A stretch of DNA of 64,000 nucleotides from Epiperipatus broadwayi (Eukaryota > Onychophora > Udeonychophora > Euonychophora > Peripatidae). This document shows, one piece after another, positions 22,001-34,025 of this stretch. Each line of letters opens with the position of its first letter. Positions within the stretch are counted from its first letter, which is position 1. The stretch is taken from the NCBI GenBank assembly GCA_028023455.1, contig JAQFVV010000181.1, positions 1,680,001 to 1,744,000 of the forward strand, in the 5' to 3' direction. The translations under genes were made by a program, and so were the position numbers. The notes under the pieces were generated by a model. The model did no database searches and was not told the DNA's origin. It was given only the letters and a program-made list of their open reading frames with translations.

Positions 22001-22589
22001 AAAACCAAGTGATGCAAATTCCTAATATCCACCCCAAATATTCTTGTCATTGCAGCTATTATTATTACATATGGTAAACGAAAATGGACAGGTTGTTAAC
22101 CATCATACATCAGCCAGTCATATCTTTACCCGATTTTTATTACTGAGTTTAAGATCGTGAAACATCATGGTCTTCCTTCACAGCTATCTGATAGTTGTTA
22201 TCAGTTGAGTTTTCTTAAAGAGAAGAATGTGTATGTAATGATGAACTGTTCTTTATATATAAATTTATACAATCATGACAAAGAAAACTAAATTGTAGTC
22301 TTTTATCCCAGATACTGAAAAGTTACAGCTCAGATAGTAGTTGGCAGCCAAAGACAAAACATGCTAAAAAAAACTGATTGGAAACCAATTGTCAATTCGC
22401 AGACCACTTTCAGGTTAAGGAATATTGCAAGGATTGGAAAAACTGCTTAATATTAAATGAGATATTGTGAGATTTTGTGATGTTAGAATATGAAGTGATT
22501 TATTAAAGTAGAAATGTACTTTAGTATAAAGACACAGATTTTGGAATCATTTAGAGATTGAGGTTCATGATAAATTGGACAAAAACATT
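19071..22589. other. AT-rich DNA without a recognisable gene
   Basis: No frame shows a known motif. A C-rich run (ACCCCCTTCCCCCC, near 20899) and a TA run near 20520 are the only simple features. The stretch 22000-22450 is less AT-rich and may hold the decayed 5' part of LINE 2. Confidence 0.45.
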
Positions 22590-22613
22590 GTGAAAATTGA
22601 TAATAAATCAGAC

Positions 22614-22808
22614 AGTGGCAAAATTAATAATTCACATTAAAATAAGATTCATGCCCCAACAAGTGCTCATTGTGATAAAGAAATAGAGGGTTTTATTCAA
22701 AAGTGGCAAAATTACTTATTCACATAAATGCACAATACCAAATGAAGATAAAAAAGGTTAACACCCCAACAAGTTCTAATTATGATGAAGAAATAGAAGG
22801 TTTTTATA
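22614..22808 (+). repeat. partial tandem duplication inside LINE 2
   Basis: Two adjacent segments each begin AGTGGCAAAATTA, continue with ATTCACAT and a stretch encoding APTS, and end GAAATAGARGGTTTT. Unit 1 is about 88 bp (22614-22701) and unit 2 about 107 bp (22702-22808). Because the duplicated stretch encodes the endonuclease start twice, it arose during or after decay of the element. Confidence 0.75.
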
Positions 22809-24366
22809 TGCATGTAAATGCTTTTGATTGGACCAAGCAACCTTTTAAAATTGATATAGGAGACTTTATTGCTAGAATTGGTAAATTATTGAAAGGTAAT
22901 AGTGATATGGGTACATTTGCTTATGGTGATAAAAATGAAAAAGGACAGAAACTTGTATAGTTTGCAAGAAAGAAAACTGTACATTATGAATTCTTTCTTT
23001 GAAAAAAATACTCAATGGAAACAGGCATGGAAGCACTCAAATGAAGGTACAGCAGAATTAAATTATATTTTGACTAACAAATATATATATATTTCAAGAC
23101 CGTAATCTTCATACTAGATTCAACACAGAAAATAGTCTTCAATTAGTGAGATGTAAGATATGTGTTAATGGAAAACTAAAGAAATGAAAATTAAGAAAAA
23201 CAATATTTACAATTGATATTGCTAATCTTCTTCGAACATTCCAATGAATTTAGATTAGAATTCAGAAATCATTTTAAAATATTAACATTTTAAAGATGGT
23301 TCAGATTAGAATGACACCAATAAAAAGATAACTGATATACTATTAAGAACTGCAATAAAAATAGCTAGTACAAAAAAGCAGCAATTTACTAAAAAAAATT
23401 CTATTGAGACAAGATAATATAGAAGAAATGAAGGAATATGGAAAATAAAATTAAATAATTTAAGAAGTGAAGGCATAGAGTTTTAAAAATTGTGTAAAAA
23501 GAATTAATAATGATATAAGAAAATATAATTCTGAATTGAAAAGGAAAGTTATAGAAAAAAATAAAAATCTCAAAAGTATAAAACATCTGGATATTGGAAA
23601 GTTTTTCCAACAATGAGAAGAAAAAATGGAAGTAAAAAGAGATGATATCTTGAAATGTGTGAAGAGTTCTATACAATAAAATTGTAAAAGAGGATAAAAA
23701 AAACCAAATATCTCTTATAATTATTACATCTTATGAATTGTTAGCACTTTAAATAAAGAATAAAATATACAATTAAATCTCTGAATAAGGGGAAAAGCTC
23801 CAAGAAATGAATTATAATCAATATTTTAAAAAAAGCAGGTTCAGAAATAAAAAAAATCATTAACAAAGTTATATTCCAGGTATCTAAGTGATAACTATGC
23901 AACAGATAATTCATTGATATTTAAGAGAGATGATAAAAAAGATATTAAAAATTACATATCTATCAGTCTTTTACTTGTTCTACTTAAAATTACAACTCAT
24001 CTTCAGCAAACTTTAGATCTTAACCAATCAAAAAACCAATTAATTTGAAAATCATTTTAGAACAATAAATCACATTCAAATGTTGAGAAACGTTATAATG
24101 AAGACAAATAAATATGAGTTGCAACTATGCTTTGGATTTGTAAATTATGAAAAGACAATTGATTCTACATACATTTGTATGGTGATTAAAATATTGAATA
24201 AAATATTAGACAAGATATTGTCATATTCTGAAAAATATCAAAATGCAAAAGCAATGATTACATGATAATACTAAGAAGATTAACATTGTGAAAGATGTAT
24301 AGCAGGGTGATTTCATACCTTCAAAACTTTTTCAGCAGTTTTACAAAAAGTATTTAATAAATTAAA

Positions 24367-24573
24367 ATGGAAGTTGAGGAAATAATATTAAATAGAAATT
24401 ATTTAAATCTTAAACATTTTGCAGACGATGTGATTCGTCTTACAAATTCTGCTTCAGGGCTTCAGGAAATGATGCAAGAATTATCAGATAGTAAGAAAGT
24501 TATACTAAAAGTGAATGATAAAAAAACTAAAATAGTGTTGAATGATCTTTACCAGAAAAAAAATAAAGAGTAA
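24367..24573 (+). pseudogene. LINE reverse-transcriptase palm fragment
   Basis: The frame contains LKHFADDVIRLTNSASGLQE, with the catalytic FADD box intact, followed by VNDKKTKIV, the usual sequence after it. It is one of the few open pieces of LINE 2. The preceding RT part (24080-24265, CFGFVNYEKTIDS) lies in another segment separated by stops. Confidence 0.9.
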
Positions 24574-25279
24574 TAACCATAAATTAGAAGTTAGCAATTG
24601 CAAATAATCTGGTCAGATTATTAACACAGGCAGAAATATAATGAATGAAATTAATCTTTGAATTAAATTTGGATGTAGGGCTTTTAGTAGATATAACTTA
24701 AAATTTAAAAAAAAAATATGCCCCTGAAAAGGAAGGTTTTTAATAGATCTGTTTTATTAGTTCTTACTTATGAGTCTGAAACTTGGATGCTTAACCAAAG
24801 AGCAAATCAGAAACTTCAAATCACTCAATGAAGTATGATAGATGTATGTTAGGAGTAACAAATGAAATATATGAATGAGAGAACAAACAGATATTACTAA
24901 TACCATTGAAAAAATTAAGAGACTGAATTGAACTGGATTGAACAGATTTCTAGAAGAAATAATAGATGGACAGTTAATTAAAGAAACTGAATTAAACTTG
25001 GAGAGACCATCCTTCAGTAGATTGACAATAATTGAAACTGATGATTATAATTCAACAATTATTAAAAATTTTATTAATTAATTAGTAATAATAATAATAA
25101 AATGTCACGACTAAAATAAATAGTATCCAATAAAACAAATATCTGATTTTTAATTGTTTTCTAATATCACATAGACAGTAATTAAAACAGGCAAAACTGA
25201 AAAAAAAAGTGATAAACCAAAAAATGAATGTAATATTTAGATGTGTTCAACTGGTTTACACATCAAATACTAACCTAGT

Positions 25280-25375
25280 AGTCAAGCGTTGGTGGCCTAG
25301 TTGTTAGCAAAACTGCCTTCCAAGCAGCTGGCCAGGGTTCGCCTCCGGTCAACGCATTTGACATATGAGAAGAAA
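25280..25375 (+). mobile_element. tRNA-Gly-derived SINE, copy 4 (near-intact tRNA body)
   Basis: Positions 25286-25356 read almost exactly like a tRNA-Gly(UCC): GCGTTGGTGG start, anticodon arm CTGC-CTTCCAA-GCAG with TCC, T arm AGGGTTCGCCTCC and CAACGCA end. One base is missing in the T stem and the D arm is changed. GTCAA precedes and TTGAC follows, so the acceptor stem would be extended by five pairs. An A-rich tail follows ACATATG. AAATACTAACCTAGT (25265-25279) and AAATACCAACCTAGT (25376-25390) form a 15-bp target-site duplication with one difference, proving retroposition. It should not be counted as a functional tRNA gene. Confidence 0.93.
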
Positions 25376-25390
25376 AAATACCAACCTAGT

Positions 25391-26950
25391 CAAGATACAT
25401 GAGTACAGTATTCATATATTCAGGTAAAAGTGCATTTTATAATATTAATTTTCCTTTACATTAAAATTCTAAATTATTGAAAGAATTTATAATTATTTCT
25501 GTGCTTGCAGTTAGAAAATATAAGAATATTGATCATTTCAGAAATTTAGATTTTCATTTATCATCTAATTAAAATAATTTTGGGCACTTGAATTTTACTA
25601 TTACATTTTTCTGAATATAATTAATCATCTTAAATCAACAAAAATGGCATTTTGCATAATAAAATAAAAAAAACTTTTTAACTTTATTTAGTGCCAAGTG
25701 TTTGTCTTCCTCATGGGATTTTAAATTGGATTATCATGTTACATTATAGTATGTCACTTCTAAATTTGTAATAATTTCTGTAATCAAGTACATTTAGCAC
25801 CTGTTAGCATTGTTCAGCTAATTAATTATTTCAAACTTATTTATCTGTTCTTTTAAAACAAGTTAATTAATTAGAATCATTTATATAAACAGATTTTGTT
25901 AGCTTTTCACTAATACCAGAGTTAATATTTTAAAAAAGTATTTACACTGCATATGCCTAATACTAAATTCCTTTCTGTCAACAGCAGATACAGATAGTAT
26001 ATAAACTACTGGATCCCCAAAAGTCATTTCATTTTATCCATGCTGCTATACATTATTTAGCTTTTTAAAAATATCCTGGCTAACCAGAACAGAAATCAAC
26101 CACTCACAACTTTTAAATTCACATCTAACTTTTATACTATTAAAATTTTCAAGCAGAGTAAATAATGGCTGCAACAATCACTGAGTTTTGTGGCCAACAT
26201 AGATAGCATGATCAATACATCTTTGCAACCCCAAACTCAAATCAGCATAGAATCCTGCCGGCAATAAAGCTGTCTGATTTTTCAAGCCTCTGAATTAAAC
26301 AGTAGTATTTATAGTCAAATGCTGATGAATATTCAGATTAATAAACAAAAAAATTAAAGCTAAATACTTTTTTTGTAATACAAATTATTGTTTTTCTCTG
26401 TCTTATATTCATTAAAACAACATTCACATTTTTTTTTTAATTTAGGGACAGAAATAATTTTACCATTGTGCTAAACCACAAAAACCAAAATCTGGTTTAA
26501 TATTATTTAATGTGGTGATTTTGTTTTGTTTTTTGATAATTTCCTCTTTTCTCTTTCCACCCATTAACAATATTTATTTTTTTTTTAATTTTGGCTTATT
26601 CATTGCAAGGATAATAACCTTATAATGTATTTAACTTCCCAGGTATATTCATCCATTTGTATCCACCTAAATGTTCAATTACTTATTCATTATCTCAATA
26701 TGGTAACTGTTAATTTTGCTACATTATTAAAAAAACTATCTTGTGACCAAATTTGAGATTTTTTATTATATACTCTTATTTCATACAAAATAGTATTTGC
26801 ATTAACATAAAAATTTTAATTAAGGAATGTAAATGTCACTCAAAGAATATCTTAACAAGAAAGTAGAAATTAAAATTAACTAATTAAAGAAGATACAAAA
26901 TATCAGTCATATTTTCCAATGATTATTATATATAATATTCCACAAAAATG
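25391..26950. other. AT-rich spacer
   Basis: No gene is recognised. The stretch 25980-26300 is less AT-rich but has no long frame or repeat partner in the window. Confidence 0.45.
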
Positions 26951-27145
26951 TGTAGACAATTATCAACTATTAGGGTAATAAATTTTTGGTATAAAACAAT
27001 ATTTATTACTATGCTGAGGCAGGCTTTCAATGCAGGGTATCTTTCTCATAACACTACTATAACCTGTATTGAAAGTCTGGCTCAGCAAAGTAATAAATAT
27101 TGTTTATACCAAAAATTTATTACCATAATAGTTTATAATTCTACA
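26951..27145. mobile_element. hairpin MITE, 195 bp (full copy)
   Basis: The left arm and the reverse complement of the right arm match almost perfectly for about 85 bp: TGTAGA, ACTATTAKGGTAATAAAT, a CAATATTTATTACT block, then GCTGAGSCAG. Only about 30 bp separates the arms, so nearly the whole element folds back on itself. A half copy of the same family lies at 54246-54354. Open frames across it are by-products of the hairpin. Confidence 0.92.
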
Positions 27146-30100
27146 TATTCTTATAGAATATTTTATTACATATCATCTATGTTATATACATATAATATAG
27201 TTTATTCTTATTATATATAAATAAATAACAGAAAGTTTATAGTGCTATAATTAATATCTAACAGAAGATGTTTAAACAGAAGCTTCATCCATGGACCCTT
27301 TTCTGTACAAAAACTTTTTTTATTATTATTGCTTAGTGAATCAAAAATAATAAGAACAAGAAAAGTAAAAATCCTCCCAACAATTCATTCATTTACTATG
27401 ATTTTTTTCAAGAATACAAATATAAGATGGTAGTATAGATGTACTATAACCTATCTGAAAAGTTAAAAAAAAAAAGTTGTTTTTTAGAAATTATATAATA
27501 ACAGCATATTAAAAAATAAAAATAACATATATAACAATATATATATATTACCTTACCCTTCTTTGCATGCTACATTTTTTCAAAGCAAATTTATATATAT
27601 ATTTAAAATTATTAGATCATGTGATTAGAGCTGGACTATTGATTTTAAATTGTAATTGCCTGGTTAAATCATAGCTATAAATTTATTCTAATTTAATGCA
27701 TGGGAAATTCCCAATATAATATTAACATTTAAATCTTAAGTTCATAAAAATATTTAATATATATAGAGAACTTTTGATTATTTATCTTATTTCCAATAAT
27801 GTCACCAATTATTTTGAAAAATAATGACTAGAAAATTTTCAAGAATGTAATTATTAAAAAAAATTAAGAAAAAAAAACAGTTATTCTATCTCAAGAACAT
27901 CCCATACTATTAAATAAAAAGTATAATATGTTACATTAATTATAAAATCAATACAGTATACAAAAGGATTAAATCTATCAAATTTTTAGGTCCTATCAGT
28001 AAACAATAAATCTATCTCTGACTTAGTAAACTAGCACTTCCTTAATGATTTATTGAAGCAGATGCCATCTAAATACAACAGTTGGCATTGGCAATTGACA
28101 AATACTTAATGAAAATAAAATTTTAAAAAACCTTTATGGTTATATAATGCTATAACCTCAGTACATGCGCCTTGAGTATGTACTGACATCTCGCTTAATA
28201 AGAATTAATATTTAAAAACCTTTATGCAAATATTATAAATTTTAATCCTTCTAATGCCTCTAGAATTCTCCTCAACTATTTATTTATCATGTTCCACATA
28301 GATTCCCAATTTATAGTAAAAAAAGGTCAGTTGGCTTTAAGGTAACAATGGTTTCCCATATTGATGGCATTATTATCATAATAAAATATGTTATCGGACA
28401 TTAATAAATAATTTTTAGGATTTTCAGAAATCAATAGACTCCTACATTCAACTGATAAATTGAGAAATATGATAACTATCAAGAAGCCAAAATAATTTTA
28501 ATTATATTCAACAGATAAAATTTTTAATGTCATAATCATGGAAATTCTCAGTTCCTATGCCCCTGGTATACACTATTATTAAAAATATACAACATTATAA
28601 ATACAATTGCAAAAAAATATATTTGGAAAAACTCCTGTCAGCTTCCCTTTATGACCCAATGTCAGTCTTAGCACTTAGTTATATAATAGAAATATAATAT
28701 GTCTCAAACTATGCACAAATCATTGTTACAGTTAAAGCTTCAAGATTTTTTCCAGACAATGATCTAATATACCTAATGCCTAAAACAAAATTATTTACTA
28801 CTGATCTTACTATAATATTTAAATACAAGTTTAGTTTATTTTAAGACATCTAAATTAAATGATATAAGATAGAAGTATATTAAAAAATAAGTATTCTTTG
28901 GCATCATCCTAGTCATTTATCACCATATTTAATGTAGTTAAATTTATTCCATCTTAATATGCTTTTCAAAAAAATTTATTTAACCTTCAACTTAAATCCA
29001 GTTTTCAGATTATGCTAGCATAAATATTAAACAATTGAACAATCTGCGAGTGATTTCTACAATTCTATAGAAAATCATCTTGATATCAATAATTACAATT
29101 TCTATAATATGTAATCTGTTTCTTACTAACAACCTTTTTTTAAAAAAAAACAAACATCTGAAGCTAGTTGCCAATATAAATCCAATTAATTTATTTCTTA
29201 TGCAGCACTTTTAATGATCAATAAACGTCTAAAAAGTTTCGCTTTTATTGTCTATAATTATTAAGTATACTATTGATCCTATTATATTAAGATCTAACAT
29301 TTTAATAAAGCCTTTTTCAAATTTTTCAGAACCTGGTAAATGAAACAAAAATGAATATGACAATTATCCCTTACAATTAATCTAGTTTTATATTATCACT
29401 TCTTCCATCTTATAATAATAATAACTTTTTTTATAATTCCTATTGCTTTTTATAGTCTAAACACCAATTTCCATATAATATTAACAAATCAATCACCTAA
29501 TTTTAATAAAACTTCTTTGTAAGTATATTATAATAACAAATGCATTTTTTTAAAACACCCACCGTGATATTTATATTTTTGATAGCATATATTATAGAAA
29601 TGCAACTCCATAATATTTTCCTTTTATAGATAACCTCCTAAGAAGGTGATATATCTGTCAAATAAAACATTCTAAACTAAAATGAGTTTGAATGTGGTCA
29701 ATTATTAGCACTAATTGGTATCTAAAATATTAAACTGCTTATATTTCAAAATCAAATCTCAAAACAATATTCACTAAAGATAAAAAATAAAATTGCTATA
29801 ATTTTAATGTTCAGGATATTATTGCTTAATGGAATAAACAGATGAGTAACACATAATTGAACTCTTTAATATGCTAGAAAAATAATACACCTTGAATTTT
29901 GCAAGCAGAACATTTATAGTTAAGCAACTATTTCAAAGCAAGTATTTTCTAATATAAATGTTTCAGTGAAAAAAGCAGTTATGTCAAAATATAAAAGCTA
30001 GATAGTGAATGATTAGAAGAACAATCATTATTTACACTTTTCCAACCGAAAATTTATATTTGCTGGCTATCAAAAGAAACCTAGTAATCAAAATGCTAAT

Positions 30101-31429
30101 TAGGAAACTTAAATGGTAGTAATATTGTGTTTGGAGCTAAATCATAGTTACTCTTAATCCAATCATTAATTCATGAATACAGCACAATTTCAGACAATTT
30201 AAATATTTTAAGTGACTAAATTCATTCCAATGTTCAAACATTGTTTTCACTTCTTATTATTATTATCTTCCAAAATGATAATAAGTAATTATACAATTCA
30301 CAATTAAAATTGATTTGATGAATATAAAGTTATATTGCATATCTCATTTTTAGACAGTAAAAAAGTTGATTGGAGATCCTATTATTCTGTCAAAATTATG
30401 ATTGCACCCTCTTAAACATAATGCTTCAGTTCATGCATTTATAAAAGAACTGGCCCAGGATAAATATTACAGTGTATGTAAATATGTGGTATATATAATT
30501 TTTATATATAGGATAATTTTACTTCTCAAGTGCTAAAAAAAAAAAAAGCTCACCAATCAATTTGATGGATTTGATATCTTTTTCTTATTATGTAAAAGGA
30601 AAAAAATATTATGATATAATTTGTTTGAAACCTTTTGATTAAATGATTAAAATATGGACAACTTTAGTTTAAATATATATATAATTAAAATGACGTTTAA
30701 ATAATTCATATTCCAGAAGACAAAAAAGTAATAAATAAGCTTTGTTTCAGTTTTCATAATATTTACAATTACAACAATAAAAAAAAAAACTTAAGCTATT
30801 TCTTTAGAGAGAAAAAAAAAGTTTTCAATGTATAATTAATTAATGTTTTGCTAAGAAAAAGCAATTTATAGGTGAATGGCAGGAAAAGACAAAATGCTAA
30901 AAAAAGTAATTCAAGGACAAAGGCAATTAATATTATAACAAGAATAAACTACTAAAAAGAAATTCCAAATACATTAGTCAATAGGTCATAAAATTTTTAA
31001 TAATTTATCTTTTTTTTGTAAATAAATGTTGCCTACGCTTATATAATAATTTTTGCATTTCTTAAAATCATGTATTTTAGCTCAATGTGTGTATATATAT
31101 ATACATGTGTATATTCACAGTTATTCGTATTCTTAGTTATCTACATAGAATATTGATAATTTTGATGGGCATAAGTTTTGATCATTTAAAAATAAAGCAT
31201 GTTTGCAGCAAAAAAAAGTAAAATTGAGTAATTTTAATATTTTATTTTTAATTTCTTGGCTTTTATCTTAAAATAAATTTACTTACATATAAAATAACAT
31301 GAGGTATAATTATAGTAATATATATGATGCGTTTAAAAGTATATATGTAGAGGATAATACAAGTATCCTAAGTTGACAAAAAAAATGATGTTTAAATATA
31401 TATATTAATTTATATTTGGTTTTTACAGG
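27146..31429. other. AT-rich DNA without a recognisable gene
   Basis: No conserved frame or element is recognised over 4.3 kb. A perfect small hairpin (TCAGTACAT...ATGTACTGA) lies at about 28158-28187. Poly-A and TA runs are common. Confidence 0.5.
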
Positions 31430-32320
31430 AAGTATTTTATGGATTAAAATGGGAAGCTAAGAGAATAAAAAATACATGAAGATCATTTGAATCGTCAAGC
31501 GTTGTTAGCCGAGAGGTCATCGCAGCTGCCTTGCAAGCAAGTAGTTGGTTGCAGACGGTTGTGGTTTCGCGTCCCGGCCGATGCTATGACATATGAAGAA
31601 AAAAAAAAGATCATTTGAATCACCTAGATTTTGTAGATGATTGTGCATATTTTTGCTAATAATGCTTTAGAACTGGAGGAAATGTTGCAAGAGTTAACAA
31701 ATGAATATAAGAAATTTGGCCAAAAAATAAAGGCCAAAAAGACTAAAATAAACTAAAAAAAGTTAGAACTACAAATACTTTGATCACATTATTAATATAT
31801 ATGGAAACATAACAGATTAAAGTAATCATAGAATTATATTTCAATGGAGACTTTGTAAAAATAATTTAGTATTAAAAGAAATGTTTCAAAAAGATTTTTA
31901 ATAGATGTATTTTATCAGTTATTACTTACAGATCTAGGACCTGGAGACTTAGCAGAAGAGTAATACAGAGACTTCAGATCACTCAACAAGTATGGAGAAA
32001 TACGTAATGAAAGTAACAATAGGAATCAAAAGCAAAAATTCTGAGAGAGAACAAATATCATTAATATTGAAGAAATTAAAATTAAAATAGAGATGGGCTG
32101 AATATACTGCTAGAAAAGACAATAGCTGATAGAATGTTGAAACCTTAAACTGAATTTCAGGAGATTATAAAAGATCTAGTAAAAGACCCTATATTAGATG
32201 AATGGATTTGATAATAAAAATTTGTTGATATGATATGAAAAACAGAGAATAGATTTGATTAACAAGTCTACAATCCTTAATGCAGGTACATATAAATAAT
32301 ATTAGCTGATGATGAATCAG
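31430..32320 (+). mobile_element. RTE-like LINE, copy 3 (5'-truncated, split by a SINE)
   Basis: Plus-strand pieces match the second half of LINEs 1 and 2: HLDFVDDCAYF (about 31617-31650, the FADD box with Ala changed to Val), LEEMLQELTNEYKKFGQKI (31672-31728), then a worn region corresponding to the YLG and YGSETW parts, and RPYIRWMD near 32190. A GATGATGA-type end lies near 32310. Nothing upstream of 31430 resembles the endonuclease, so the copy is 5'-truncated. SINE copy 5 splits it directly before the FADD-like box. Confidence 0.78.
31494..31606 (+). mobile_element. tRNA-Gly-derived SINE, copy 5, nested in LINE 3
   Basis: The copy begins GTCAAGCGTTGTTAGCCGAG and ends GATGCTATGACATATGAAG with an A run. 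It carries the same 20-base-class extra block as copy 2 (GTAGTTGGTTGCAGACGG). The 15-bp direct repeats AAGATCATTTGAATC at 31479-31493 and 31607-31621 are identical and lie within LINE 3 coding sequence, so the insertion site and the element's exact ends are certain and the insertion is relatively young. Confidence 0.97.
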
Positions 32321-34016
32321 CATTTTATTTTTGATCTTACAAGCATAATTTTAAAGATTATGATATCTTTCACTATTTGAGTGATATTCTAAGATTATAA
32401 TTAGTATAGTTTAAGGTTTTTTTTTTTAATGCCTAGAGATATTCTCACAAAATAAAAACATGAACTGATTCAATGAAAAGGAAATAAACTGGTTGAGTAA
32501 TCTATATAACACTTCTCCCAAAAACAAATTTAGTTAATATGTATTTGAAGTAATTTCTTTTAAATATGAATATTTTGCGTTACTAAAATATCACCAAAAA
32601 TTATCAGAAATATTGGATTACCAGTAGTATTGGAATTTAATCATTTTGGGATATGATCTAAGTCTGAGCATAAGATATGAGTGAGTTATGCTAAGATCCA
32701 TGGTGTTATGCTCTCAAACAAGCCACACTATCATTGCATTATTAAACTAAGCAAACAAACTATTTAATAAAATATCAATATACAATTCTTTATTGCAATA
32801 AATCTGTGTACATTGAGTAAAGTCTTTGTAATTTGGTTATCATTTTATATTTTTAAATCCAGTTTTATGCTAAGAGGCAAATTTTAAATAATTTTTTAAT
32901 AGTCTTGATTTTGGAATAAGTAATCTGAATAATACAATTTAGTGAATTTGTGATTAATCTGAAGTGTTTTTTTTTTCATTATATTTAGACTAGTTGTTTT
33001 TTAAATATGTATATATTGTGCCATTACAATTTAGTCACTAGCTAACTTTATAGTAATGTGCATGTAGAAAAGGTAAACCAAAAATCATCATCACATTTTT
33101 ATATAATCATAAATGAAGCTGTAGGGCATCCAAGTTCAAACCCTACAAGGTCCAGTTCTTAAACACTTTAGACAGAGAATGGGTCAACAATTATATGCTT
33201 TATTTGTTTGTGTGTTGATAGAAAGGTAATACACACATTTAAACTATTTAATATTTAAATTTCCTGTTAAAAAGCAAAGTTATAATGCATACATATAGGC
33301 AATGTATGTGTAAATTATTTAATTGTTTTATATTTCAAATATTAAACATTTTAACTTTCTTTAAAACTAACCTATGCTTGATCAATTCTAATATTTTATT
33401 CTATGCTTTTATTTTGTTTTCTTTATTTATAATTGGGATTTAAAAGTTACAGACTTAATTAAATAATTGGGTTATAATTACTAAGCTAGCAATCATATTA
33501 TTTAAGGTTAGTTTATGAATGATTTGAAAGAATGAAGGATGTGTGTACATTACATACAAAAATTTGCATTTCCTAAATATTGAAAGAAAAGGAAGTATTA
33601 AATCTGTCAAATTATTGTTTTTTTGTACAATTTTTTGTTAAAAGAGGAAATCTGTTTAATCAGATATCGATCTTTGTAGCAATTTTTTTTTGTAAATGAT
33701 TGTTTCACTTTGGAAGCTTATAATGGGTCAGAACTATAATTTTGAAATTGTCTTATCTCAAGATCTAAAGAAGGAAGCTCAAAGATTTGAAGTGTTACCT
33801 GGATGTTAAAAAGAAAGAAAAAAAAAAAAAAGAAAAGAAAGGAAATAAGGATTGAGTCTATTTTTTTTTTTAAACAAAAGTGTCTGGAAAAAGGATTAAA
33901 CTTTTCAGTTGAAAAATAATATAGTTGAAAATAAATTAGAGATCTAATTAAAACAAATTTGTCCAAAAATAGCAAGTGATGCTATCTCTGATTGGTTAAG
34001 TTAGTTAAAAATTGGA
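32321..34016. other. AT-rich spacer
   Basis: No gene is recognised. The segment near 33115-33160 has a CAAGTTCAAACCCTAC string that looks like a reversed B box but has no A box partner. Confidence 0.45.
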
Positions 34017-34025
34017 TATAAAAAG
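34017..34025 (+). promoter_or_regulatory. TATA-box-like site with upstream inverted CCAAT boxes
   Basis: TATAAAAAG at 34017-34025 follows two ATTGG strings (33991-33995 and 34011-34015). The 600 bp downstream are less AT-rich than the surroundings and end at a plausible splice donor (CGGTAATATG, GT at about 34607). In DNA this AT-rich, TATA strings are common by chance, so this is a weak candidate for a non-coding transcript start or an old LTR. Confidence 0.2.

Larger units (their letters stand above)
22590..25060 (+). mobile_element. RTE-like LINE, copy 2 (heavily decayed)
   Basis: Plus-strand pieces follow the same order as LINE 1: APTSSNYDEEIEGFY (about 22761-22807), GDFIARIGK (about 22859-22885), NEKGQKLV, then GFVNYEKTIDS (24133-24165), FADDVIRLTNSASGLQEMM (about 24418-24475) and VLTYESETW (about 24757-24783). 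The matches to LINE 1 are residue by residue in places, so both belong to one family. Stops and frameshifts are frequent. The 3' end has GACAATAATTGAAACTGATG (25024-25043), similar to the 3' end of LINE 1. The endonuclease start is duplicated in tandem (22614-22808). Confidence 0.88.

Noticed and set aside
25286-25356. Functional tRNA-Gly(UCC) gene
   Set aside because: One base is missing in the T stem, the D arm is altered, an A-rich tail and a target-site duplication are present, so it is a SINE copy.
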